Positions 44,430 through 51,886 of a stretch of DNA of 64,000 bases are shown one piece after another. The position numbers and the translations under genes were made by a program. How positions within the stretch are numbered: the stretch's first letter is position 1; each line of letters starts with the position of its first letter. This stretch comes from an uncultured Christensenellaceae bacterium (lineage in GTDB: Bacteria > Bacillota > Clostridia > Christensenellales > UBA3700): the NCBI GenBank assembly GCA_944380285.1, contig CALWGZ010000009.1, positions 1-64,000 on the forward strand, written 5' to 3'. Under the pieces are notes generated by a model. It did no database searches. It saw only the letters and a program-made list of their open reading frames with translations, and was not told the DNA's origin.

Positions 44430-45091
44430 AGACAAAGGTCGTTGCGATCGGCCCCGAGGACGAGAGATATGCTGTTGCGATCGTCAAGACGCGCCGCAGA
44501 AAAGGCTGCGTCGCCGAGGTCCGCAACTGCGCGGCGGAAGTGCGCATACCGCACAGCGCGTCCTATTCGGTCGGCGAGGAGTTCGTGCGAGCAAAAGAGC
44601 AGTGGTTGCTGCGTGCGCTCAGAGACAGTCATGCGCCGACGATAGGCTCGACCGCATTTCGGCTTTGGGGCAAAGATTATGAGACCGAGTTCGTCGTCTC
44701 GCAAAGGTACGGCTATCTCATCGAAGGCGACAAGCTCATCGTGCGCGGTCCCGACGGGAAGAGGGAAGAGGCGCTCAAACGCGTCAGACGTGCCGAGACG
44801 GAAAAATTCGCTGCGGCGGCGACCGCAAAATATGCCGCGATCATGGGGCTTGAAACGCCTCCGGTCAAGATCGTCGACGCCAAGAGATATCTCGGGATAT
44901 GCTATTGCAAGCGCAACGTCATCCGCTATTCGCTCAGGCTGTCGCGCTTCCCGATCGAGGCGGCGGAAGGAGTCGTCGTGCACGAACTCTGCCACTTAAA
45001 GGTGCCGTCGCATTCGCGCGCGTTCTACGAAGAGATGGCAAAAATTTTGCCCGATCACAGAGCAAGACGAAAATTGCTCTCACAATATTGA
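44426..45091 (+). CDS. YgjP-like (M48/DUF45) metallopeptidase
   Basis: 221 residues. HELCHLKVPSHSRAFYEEMA gives the HExxH zinc site with third ligand downstream, and YLGICYCKRNVIRYSLRLSR is the usual preceding strand of the DUF45 family. Cytoplasmic, predicted zinc protease, sometimes linked to DNA repair operons. Overlaps radC by 4 nt. Confidence 0.88.
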   Translation: MKTKVVAIGPEDERYAVAIVKTRRRKGCVAEVRNCAAEVRIPHSASYSVGEEFVRAKEQWLLRALRDSHAPTIGSTAFRLWGKDYETEFVVSQRYGYLIEGDKLIVRGPDGKREEALKRVRRAETEKFAAAATAKYAAIMGLETPPVKIVDAKRYLGICYCKRNVIRYSLRLSRFPIEAAEGVVVHELCHLKVPSHSRAFYEEMAKILPDHRARRKLLSQY

Positions 45092-45116
45092 CAGCGCATA
45101 GGCGCTCGGAGGAACA

Positions 45117-45836
45117 ATGGCTTCAAGGTCAAAGAAAAAACGCAATGCGGCGGAACACTCTCCCGTCGCCACGGCGGCGCCGCTCAAAGCGCAGCCGACC
45201 CGCTCCGCTCCCGGCATATGGGTGTGGGTGATGTTGGTCGCGATCGTCGCGTCGTTCGCTTTTTCGTTCATTTCGTCATACGACGTTCAAGCGATGGTCG
45301 ACCTCGATCTCGGCGACAGCACGTCGGAGTTGTTCGAAGAGGACGACTTCCACATCGGCGCGGCGATGCTCGACATCATCTTTGCGCCGCTCGGCGGCTA
45401 TGAGGGCGCGGCGCATTGGCTCGTCCAAAATTTCCCGGCGACCGCCGACAGCGAGACGATGCAACAGCTTGCGGAAGCGTATATGGAAGGCTATCCCGAA
45501 CAGCTGCTCGCTCAGCTGGACGCGGCGTTCATAGCGATCTATGTCATAGAGGTCGCGATCGTTGTGGTCACCGCTTTGTATTTGATCGGATTTATCGTGC
45601 TGGTGTGCGTAAAAGGCATAAACGGGCATCTTGCCGCAATCGTCATGACCGCGGTCGTGACCTTTGTCGCGCTCGTCAGGATGGTCTTTGCGATCGCCGT
45701 CTATTCGCAAAGCACCAAGGAGTTTGTATTGACCGCCGGAGGCGGCGCGTGGCTGACATTTGTAGCGTTCGCGACGGCGTTGGTCGTCCTTGTCGCGAGC
45801 TATATCGGCAAGCGTAAAAAAGAGGCGTTGTCATGA
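45117..45836 (+). CDS. Four-helix membrane protein, unknown
   Basis: 239 residues. Basic N-terminus, membrane helices at ~37-57, ~143-165, ~175-197 and ~205-230; an acidic extracellular loop between helices 1 and 2 (DLDLGDSTSELFEEDDFHIG). GGAGG before the ATG. Overlaps the next gene by 4 nt. No family recognised; the pair may be a small membrane unit. Confidence 0.7.
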   Translation: MASRSKKKRNAAEHSPVATAAPLKAQPTRSAPGIWVWVMLVAIVASFAFSFISSYDVQAMVDLDLGDSTSELFEEDDFHIGAAMLDIIFAPLGGYEGAAHWLVQNFPATADSETMQQLAEAYMEGYPEQLLAQLDAAFIAIYVIEVAIVVVTALYLIGFIVLVCVKGINGHLAAIVMTAVVTFVALVRMVFAIAVYSQSTKEFVLTAGGGAWLTFVAFATALVVLVASYIGKRKKEALS

Positions 45837-46675
45837 AGTGCAGGGTCTGCGGCAGAGAGATAGGCGACGAAGAGCAATTTTGCAAATATTGCGGTTCGGA
45901 GCAAAAACGCAAGCGCAAGCGTCTGACATGGGGCGAGCGCAAGCGCAAGAACGAGGCGGAGACAAAGGAGTTCATCGCCAAGGCGTCCCTGCAAGCCGAA
46001 GAGGTCAAAGAGGCGGCAGAAGAATCGTCGGCGTCCGTTCGCGCGGTATTCGTCGAAAGTGCCGAAAAGTACTATCGCAAGTCGGTCGCGTTGACTGCGT
46101 TGTTCGCGTTGTTGACGGTCGCGGCGTTTGCGGCGCTTGTGCTGATACGCTTCGCCGAAATGAACGACACATTGACGGTCGTGATCGCGTTCGCGCTGCT
46201 CATCGTCGCGGCGTATTGCGCGGCGAGCTTTGCCGAAAGGCTGTATGCTGCGCGCTCGCTGTCCGCGATGCGCAAGAGCGGCAGAGGGATCAAAAAGCTG
46301 AGATATGCCCATCCGCCCATCATGCTTTGCGATGGCAAGATCTATCGTCTCGAACCGACCGAGAAGTGCCCCGTTTGCGGAGCGGAACGCCATCTCGAAG
46401 AGTTTGAGGGCAGACAGGTGCTCGTCTGCAATGCGGACAGGGGGCATATCGCGGTGTTGAGTTCGGAGGGGCTGTTTGCGCTGGTCACAGGCGAGACCGT
46501 CGGCGGAGACGCAGCCGCTGCCGTCGGTGAGCCGAGCGGATGCGACGAAGAGAGGGGCGAAAACGGCGCAGAGACGACCGAAGACGGCGAGGCAAAGCCC
46601 GAAGCTGCCGGGACGGATGCCGTCGACGCATCCCAAAACGACGCTGCCGCCAAAGAAGAGGAAGACGGGGAATAG
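45833..46675 (+). CDS. Zinc-ribbon membrane protein
   Basis: 280 residues. N-terminal zinc ribbon MKCRVCGREIGDEEQFCKYC, basic linker, helical region, two membrane helices (~84-104, ~112-132), a second zinc-binding motif CPVCGAERHLEEFEGRQVLV with C and H following, and an acidic, Ala-rich tail that is probably disordered. ATGA overlap with the previous gene. Unknown function. Confidence 0.72.
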   Translation: MKCRVCGREIGDEEQFCKYCGSEQKRKRKRLTWGERKRKNEAETKEFIAKASLQAEEVKEAAEESSASVRAVFVESAEKYYRKSVALTALFALLTVAAFAALVLIRFAEMNDTLTVVIAFALLIVAAYCAASFAERLYAARSLSAMRKSGRGIKKLRYAHPPIMLCDGKIYRLEPTEKCPVCGAERHLEEFEGRQVLVCNADRGHIAVLSSEGLFALVTGETVGGDAAAAVGEPSGCDEERGENGAETTEDGEAKPEAAGTDAVDASQNDAAAKEEEDGE

Positions 46676-46713
46676 ACGGATTTCGGCAGTGAAGCCGATG
46701 TACCGTTTTTGGA

Positions 46714-46798
46714 TTGACAACGGGAAAGAGGCGTGATATTCTGAAAGCGGAAAGGGCGTAAGCGGGCGTTGAACGAAGCGCTGCGCCCATTTTTTATA
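46714..46798 (+). ncRNA. Possible short attenuated transcript
   Basis: TTGACA 46714-46719, 17-nt spacer, TATTCT 46737-46742; then, only ~25 nt beyond the expected start, a GGGCG..AGCG / CGCT..CGCCC hairpin followed by ATTTTTT (ends ~46795). A transcript of about 50 nt would result. It could be a small RNA, an attenuator for the gene at 47007, or simply the terminator of the upstream genes next to a chance promoter. The rest of 46799-47006 has an inverted repeat GTCGAC..GTCGAC (~46890-46915) and a hairpin AGCATGTCCC/GGGGCATGCT (~46947-46971). Confidence 0.35.
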
Positions 46799-47006
46799 AG
46801 TGTCGATAACAGACACGGGCACGGGAAAGATTTGGGAGTTTTTGCGGCTGGATGAGACAGGGGGCAAGCCAGACATTACGGCGCACGACGTCGACCCTAA
46901 AAACGTCGACGGCAGGACAGAGTAACAACATAAAATTAAAAAGTGCGAGCATGTCCCGAAAAAGGGGCATGCTTTGTTGTATGATGATGGCGTCCGGGAG
47001 GTACAT

Positions 47007-47648
47007 ATGAAAAATTTTCCAAAAGACATCGTCATCATTTGGTTTGACGGCGCAATGATGAGCAAAGACGATTTTGTCGAGGTCGCCGCCGTCAAGGTCG
47101 CAGACGGGATTGTGTCCGAATATTGTCAATATTTCGTCAACGCCGACATCGACGGCAAGCCCATCGGCGCAGACAGGCTTTCCCCAGAGCTCGGCAGCGT
47201 CGGCAGACAGCATTTGCTTGTCGGAACGAGTGCGGCGAAGGCGCTCGACGCGTTGGCGAAGTTCATAGGGAGCAGCGTGCCGTTTGTGTGGAACGTGGAG
47301 TCGCAGCGGTTGTATCAAAGACATGCGGACAGGCTCGGCGGCGCGGCAAAGGCGCTCGGCGTGACGAGAATGGTGCAGGCGATACGTCTCAAAATGCTGT
47401 TCGACAGCGACGCCAAGCACTTGAAGAGCGCTTCGTCCGTATATCGCGCGCTCGAGCGAACGGAGGAGCATTGGGGACGGACGCCGGAGATATCGGACGG
47501 CAGGAGCGACTGCCTGAGTTTGGCGCTCGCCGCGGCGATGAGTCTGTGCGACGCATTGCGCGCTGCGGAGATATTCTATGAGGACGACGTTGACGTCCCT
47601 TGCGATTGGGAGGTCGCCGGACGCGACGGATCGGACGACGAAAGCTGA
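47007..47648 (+). CDS. DnaQ-like protein, probably without exonuclease activity
   Basis: 213 residues from ATG 47007 (GGGAGG 6 nt before). Fold pattern of DEDD exonucleases: IVIIWFDGAMMSKDDFVEVA then AVKVADG..EYCQYFVNAD, FVWNVESQRLY, ending with SDGRSDCLSLALAAAMSLCD. The usual first motif DxExTG is replaced by WFDGAMM and the HNxxFD motif by WNVESQR, so catalytic acids are missing. It may be a binding or regulatory relative. Single gene. Confidence 0.5.
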   Translation: MKNFPKDIVIIWFDGAMMSKDDFVEVAAVKVADGIVSEYCQYFVNADIDGKPIGADRLSPELGSVGRQHLLVGTSAAKALDALAKFIGSSVPFVWNVESQRLYQRHADRLGGAAKALGVTRMVQAIRLKMLFDSDAKHLKSASSVYRALERTEEHWGRTPEISDGRSDCLSLALAAAMSLCDALRAAEIFYEDDVDVPCDWEVAGRDGSDDES

Positions 47649-47650
47649 AC

Positions 47651-47679
47651 TTGCAAAACCGCGGCGTATATGCTAAAAT
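47651..47679 (+). promoter_or_regulatory. Promoter of GNAT gene (leaderless)
   Basis: TTGCAA 47651-47656, 17-nt spacer, TAAAAT 47674-47679. The ATG at 47686 is 6 nt after the -10, and no Shine-Dalgarno precedes it. Confidence 0.6.
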
Positions 47680-47685
47680 GATTGT

Positions 47686-48174
47686 ATGGAACAATTCGAG
47701 ATCGTTGAATATTCGCCCCTCTATCAAGAGGACGCAAAGGATTTGCTTTTGACGCTTCAATTGCATTTGGAGTCGCTCGGCGGATGCGCGCCCAAGCCGA
47801 CTTTCCGCGACGAGTACCTGCCCTATCTTTTGCGTGAGGTCGAAAAGCAAAACGGCAAGATCTTTCTCGCCGTCACGGACGGCAAAGCGATCGGACTTGT
47901 GTCGTGCAAGATATTTTTCGGCGAGGGCGACGACGCGTTTTTGATAAATCCGCCAAAGAGCGGCTTTGTCTCCGACCTCGTCGTCGCAAAGGATATGCGC
48001 GGCAAGGGCGTGGGCAAGGCGCTGCTCGCCGCCGCGGAAGAGTTTTTTGTCTCGAACGGCTGCGACCGCTTCGAGCTGACCGTCTTTGCGCCCAACAAGT
48101 CCGCATACGGTTTTTATGTCGCGCAGGGCTTTGAGCCGCGCTCGCATTATATGATGCGCAAGATAGGGCGATAA
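47686..48174 (+). CDS. GNAT-family N-acetyltransferase
   Basis: 162 residues. VSDLVVAKDMRGKGVGKALLAAAEEF holds the Q/RxxGxG/A acetyl-CoA loop (RGKGVG); GCDRFELTVFAPNKSAYGFY and a terminal MMRKIG complete motif B. Acceptor unknown. Probably leaderless. SdpI-like gene follows by 32 nt. Confidence 0.88.
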   Translation: MEQFEIVEYSPLYQEDAKDLLLTLQLHLESLGGCAPKPTFRDEYLPYLLREVEKQNGKIFLAVTDGKAIGLVSCKIFFGEGDDAFLINPPKSGFVSDLVVAKDMRGKGVGKALLAAAEEFFVSNGCDRFELTVFAPNKSAYGFYVAQGFEPRSHYMMRKIGR

Positions 48175-48206
48175 CGCTCGAACACAGGGAGATGGGAGGA
48201 TAGCGT

Positions 48207-48572
48207 ATGCAAATGGCGATCAGGTGGGGATTCGGTATGTTTGTCGCCGCGTTGCTTGTCGCGGGAGGGCTTGCCTTGCTTATCGCAAAGCCCAAGATCA
48301 ACCCCATGTTCGGATATGCAAGCAAGCTGTCCGTAAAAAACGAGCGTAATTGGAAGTTTGCAAACACCGTGTTCGCGCTCACCATGCTCTTTGTAGGCGC
48401 GCTCATCGCCGTCGAGACGGCGGTCATCAACCTGTCGAAAGCGGACATAAAAGTCTTTATGCCCGTCACAATGGTCACGCTCGCTGTCGGACTCTTCTTG
48501 ATGGCGTGGCTTCCGGGTGTTTGTTTGAAAAAGCATTTAAAAAAATACCCTCAAGACGAGGACGGGAAATAG
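48207..48572 (+). CDS. SdpI-family membrane protein
   Basis: 121 residues with three membrane helices (~9-30, ~52-74, ~84-105) and the family motif PMFGYASKLSVKNERNWKFA between helix 1 and 2. Relatives include the C-terminal part of the SdpI immunity protein of Bacillus; most clostridial members have no assigned role. GGGAGG before the ATG. Confidence 0.85.
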   Translation: MQMAIRWGFGMFVAALLVAGGLALLIAKPKINPMFGYASKLSVKNERNWKFANTVFALTMLFVGALIAVETAVINLSKADIKVFMPVTMVTLAVGLFLMAWLPGVCLKKHLKKYPQDEDGK

Positions 48573-48652
48573 GCTCGGCAACGAAAGATATCGCGTGATT
48601 TGGAGGAGGGTGCTTGACGTCGCCGGAAAGAGATAATGCGCCGCTGTCGGCA

Positions 48653-48813
48653 CCTGTTTGTCAATGGTGCGAGTGAGTTGAAATAATCGCAAAATGATCG
48701 GCGCGTTCGGAACAAGCGGTTCGCCCCCACACGGGGCGAGTGAGTTGAAATTTGCAGCATGGCAAGGTGGTTTTGCTTTGCCGCGGTTCGCCCCATCGGG
48801 GGTGCACTCCCCC
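48653..48813 (+). CRISPR. Relict mini-array with I-C-like repeat (locus 2)
   Basis: Three repeats. First decayed at its 5' end (48653-48684, keeps GGTGCGAGTGAGTTGAAAT). Second nearly intact (48719-48751: GTTCGCCCCCACACGGGGCG then AGTGAGTTGAAAT). Third decayed at its 3' end (from 48786, GTTCGCCCCATCGGGGG). Spacers 48685-48718 and 48752-48785 are 34 nt each. Same repeat as at 20604. No cas genes nearby. The rest of the gap 48573-49073 shows no gene. Confidence 0.72.
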
Positions 48814-49073
48814 TTTTCTGCGCCGTCTGCCGGCACATATACACCGCCTGTCGCATAATAGAAAAAAGACCCGAACTTGTCGAGTCTTCGGCAGATGGTG
48901 GAACTGAGAGTCGCAAAAACGCACACAGTATTATATCAGATAAATAGGACGGAATACTATTGCCAAGTCGATTTGCTGCTATCAGATTATCCGCTATACG
49001 GCAAACAGTCAGCCAAGAAAGAACTAAGATAAAAAGAAACAAGTTGCAACAAAGCATATCTAATAGTTTAATT

Positions 49074-49122
49074 AATAGCATATCTTATTGAAAATTTTTC
49101 AAAGATATGCTATTATTATAAT
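49074..49122 (+). promoter_or_regulatory. Promoter/operator of the TIR module
   Basis: Perfect inverted repeat AATAGCATATCTT (49074-49086) and AAGATATGCTATT (49102-49114). TTGAAA (49088-49093) lies in the loop and TATTAT (49111-49116, spacing 17) overlaps the second arm; a TATAAT follows at 49117-49122. A further AGCATATCT half site occurs at about 49053. A repressor bound here would cover both promoter boxes. Confidence 0.6.
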
Positions 49123-49153
49123 ACTAACTAATTAATATCAATAGGAGAAAGCA

Positions 49154-49582
49154 ATGGGGATTAACGAAAAACATTTAGAATTTTTGCAAAGCAATATTTC
49201 AAGGATGAATACTTGTTCTTTTCAGATGAAAGGTTGGGCTATTACAATAGTATCCGCACTAATAGCTATTTATGTTGCAACAATTAGTAACTCGTGTAGC
49301 GGAAATACGCTATTTATATTCATTGCAATAGCTCCAACTGTGTTATTTTGGATTTTAGATGCTTTCTATTTATCAAAAGAGAGAAAATTTATTGCTATTT
49401 ATAATGATGTGATTCATCAAGTAAAGAGTGGAGATATTTTAAAAATAAAAGACTATGAAATGCCGCTAAAAAAGTATAATGGTTGGCGTTACTCCATTGT
49501 TAATGCGTTTATTTCACCCTCAGAAAGTGTTTTATATGGACTAATAGTGGTCGGGCTTATTTTACTTGGGGTTTTAATTTGA
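49154..49582 (+). CDS. Small membrane protein partnered with a TIR protein
   Basis: 142 residues, very AT-rich gene. Amphipathic N-terminus (EKHLEFLQSNISRMNTCSFQ), membrane helices ~27-45 and ~51-73, a basic cytoplasmic stretch (ERKFIAIYNDVIHQVKSGDI), and a third helix at 124-142 ending the protein. Similar 3-4-helix proteins sit next to TIR-like proteins in many bacteria. In a TIR-signal system this would be the membrane-active effector or anchor. GGAG site before ATG; the TIR gene starts 1 nt after the stop. Confidence 0.7.
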   Translation: MGINEKHLEFLQSNISRMNTCSFQMKGWAITIVSALIAIYVATISNSCSGNTLFIFIAIAPTVLFWILDAFYLSKERKFIAIYNDVIHQVKSGDILKIKDYEMPLKKYNGWRYSIVNAFISPSESVLYGLIVVGLILLGVLI

Positions 49583-49583
49583 A

Positions 49584-50096
49584 ATGAAAGTATTTATAAG
49601 TTATCATAGAGCCGATAGTGCTTATAGAAGAAAAGCAGAAAACATATTAAAAAGTCACAATATTGATTATTACGCTGTTCCCGAAGATAAAAATTTTAAT
49701 GGGCAATCAGCAGAAAAAATAAGAACATATTTATGTGGGAGATTAAAACAATGTGATGTACTTTTATGCTTAATTGGAAAAGAAACTTTTAGTCGCCCCC
49801 ATGTAGACCATGAAATACATACAGCACTTAGAGGAAATGTGGGCGAGAGGTTAGGCATTGTCGGCGTACATTTACCAAAAAGAACAGACACTTTACTAAC
49901 TATTGATTTAAATACTTTTCCAACAAAACTTTGGGACAACAAAGATTATGTTGTTTGGTCTGAGTGGACAAAATTAAATGATAATATTTTAAGTTTGTTA
50001 AATACGGCTTATGAACGCTCTATAAATACAAAATATCAAACGGTACATAGCAACCCGTGTATGCCACTTAAGCAGTCTCTTTATTACGATAACTAA
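49584..50096 (+). CDS. TIR-like (DUF1863/ThsB-type) protein
   Basis: 170 residues. KVFISYHRADSAYRRKAENI opens like a TIR strand A; KQCDVLLCLIGKETFSRPHV followed by DHEIHTAL holds the Glu (E77) at the catalytic position of TIR NAD-cleaving enzymes. The order 'L..VLIG..TF.R.WV..EI' is that of Thoeris ThsB, which makes a cyclic ADP-ribose signal. No ThsA-like (SIR2/SLOG or macro) gene is nearby; the only partner is the 142-residue membrane protein. AT-rich, foreign composition. Confidence 0.85.
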   Translation: MKVFISYHRADSAYRRKAENILKSHNIDYYAVPEDKNFNGQSAEKIRTYLCGRLKQCDVLLCLIGKETFSRPHVDHEIHTALRGNVGERLGIVGVHLPKRTDTLLTIDLNTFPTKLWDNKDYVVWSEWTKLNDNILSLLNTAYERSINTKYQTVHSNPCMPLKQSLYYDN

Positions 50097-50301
50097 GGAA
50101 ATATATGTATTCAAAATTCAATTGTAATATATCGGATTACTTCTACAATACTGTTATAAATCAATATTGCACAACTAGGAGAAAGATATGTGAAAGTTTT
50201 CAACAACAATGTGAAAACTCTTTAATGCTTTTTATTAGACAATGGTCATATAGATGGCATAGCTTTAAAAGATACGTGGGTTTTGGGTGGGCAGGACATA
50301 G

Positions 50302-50334
50302 AAAAAGCACAAGGTTTTTAACCTTGTGCTTTTT
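50302..50334 (+). terminator. Terminator after the TIR module
   Basis: AAAAAGCACAAGGTT, TTT loop, AACCTTGTGCTTTTT: perfect 15-bp stem ending in T5. The stretch 50097-50301 has no supportable gene. Confidence 0.88.
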
Positions 50335-50414
50335 CCTTAATGGTATGCGATAAAGCCCGCGACACCGTTTACGAAAATGTATTTCGTTTTATAGTGTTCA
50401 AACTTTAACGACAC

Positions 50415-50490
<76 letters not shown>

Positions 50491-50861
50491 ACGGGCAAGG
50501 CATATTATAGCATGTCGCAGAGCAAAATGCAACGACTTTGGCGCAAGTTGCGGAATTTCGATCGGGAAGCACTTCGATGAGTTTGGCGAAACGGCGGAGA
50601 TAGACTAGATGCGCGGGCGGAGCATTATTTTGCCATGGCGTCGGAAAATTTCGGCGTAACACAGCGGTTTGTCCGATTTTTGCGTGGTCGGAGACGACTT
50701 CGGGGTGAAGGGGGGCAGAACGCGTTCGTGTGAACTTAGAGCGATTTGGCTTGATCGGCAAAGGCACGAGCAAGGGTTTTCGGCGATTTCGGCAAAGGCG
50801 ATCGCTTTTGAAAATGTGTCATGCATGGTGCATTTTGGGCTTGCGCACGTTGCGCGCGTGT

Positions 50862-50867
50862 GTTATA
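50862..50867 (+). promoter_or_regulatory. -10 box of the RM operon
   Basis: TATAAT 50862-50867; best -35 is TTGCGC with a short 15-nt spacer. Leader ~27 nt. Confidence 0.45.
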
Positions 50868-50899
50868 ATTTTAATAGTCGGCAATAGCAGAGGTTTAAA

Positions 50900-51886
50900 T
50901 TGGCGCAAAGGACAAGTCTATATCAAGATATACAGGAGAATAAACTCTTCGCGTATACGCCCGAAGTATTCAAAATGTTGCTTCGGGACAAGACAACGCG
51001 CAAAAACGTTATTTGGGGGACGGACGCATATACGGATCTTGGGGAAGGATATGGTTGCAGGGATGAAGTAACGGCGCGAAAGGTTACCGGATTTTTCGGC
51101 AACATAATAAAACCAAGGAGCGCAAAAACGCAAGAAGAGCAGTCGGACAGGGTCAAGGACAAGGCAGAAGTATTCACTCCGTCATGGGTGTGTAACAAGC
51201 AAAACAACTTGATCGATGACGCATGGTTTGGTACGAGCGGCAATTTCAATACAGAAAAAGAGCAAGGATGGATCACTAATACCGAGCCGGTATGTTTTGC
51301 TCAAAGCGGCAAGATGTGGCAGGACTATGTGAAGGAGAACAGAATCGAGATCACATGCGGAGAGGCGCCATATTTGGCAAGCAGATATGATACGATTACG
51401 GGAGAGATTATCCCGGTCAAAGACAGGATAGGGCTACTTGATCGCAAATTGAGAATTGTGTCGGAAAATGTGCAAGCGGAGCCGGAGTGGTACAAGTGGG
51501 CAAAGCGAGCCATACAGAGCGTGTATGGGTTCGATTGGCAAGGTGACAACATATTGTTGGCGCGTGAGAATCTGCTGTACACGTTCATGGAGCACTACGA
51601 GAACAAGTTCGGAGTGCCGGCGATAAAAGAATATCTCAAAGAAATCGCGAACGTTCTGTCGTGGAACATATGGCAAATGGATGGGCTCAAATTTGTGGTG
51701 CCGTACAGCTGCCACGACGAAGAAGTGACGGAAGAAACATTACTCGGGAAGGAGACGAAGAAAGTGTCTTGCGAGGGATGCAGGACAAAAGACAACAGCA
51801 AACACAACGGCATATATTGCCGAATATACGATTGGTCGGCAAAGCGATCCATAGAGTTTTATTCGCTGATCAAGGGGGAGAAATGA
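50900..51886 (+). CDS. Methyltransferase-like subunit of an RM system (motif X/I part)
   Basis: 328 residues from TTG 50900 (weak AGAGGT upstream). VFTPSWV (91-97) resembles motif X of gamma-type N6-adenine methyltransferases, CGEAPYLASRYD (153-164) stands where motif I is expected, and NIWQMDGL (256-263) where a later strand falls. No NPPY motif is present. That motif is instead at residue 1004 of the next protein. So a single methyltransferase appears to be split over two polypeptides. A CEGC..C Cys cluster near 290-308 may bind zinc. ATGA overlap with the helicase gene shows coupling. Confidence 0.65.
   Translation: MAQRTSLYQDIQENKLFAYTPEVFKMLLRDKTTRKNVIWGTDAYTDLGEGYGCRDEVTARKVTGFFGNIIKPRSAKTQEEQSDRVKDKAEVFTPSWVCNKQNNLIDDAWFGTSGNFNTEKEQGWITNTEPVCFAQSGKMWQDYVKENRIEITCGEAPYLASRYDTITGEIIPVKDRIGLLDRKLRIVSENVQAEPEWYKWAKRAIQSVYGFDWQGDNILLARENLLYTFMEHYENKFGVPAIKEYLKEIANVLSWNIWQMDGLKFVVPYSCHDEEVTEETLLGKETKKVSCEGCRTKDNSKHNGIYCRIYDWSAKRSIEFYSLIKGEK

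Noticed and set aside
48551..49081. 176-codon minus-strand frame with ISTHSPRVGANRLF
   Set aside because: This peptide is the known false translation of the I-C-like CRISPR repeat.
50105..50353. 82-codon frame after the TIR gene
   Set aside because: No ribosome site, no family, ends inside the terminator hairpin.
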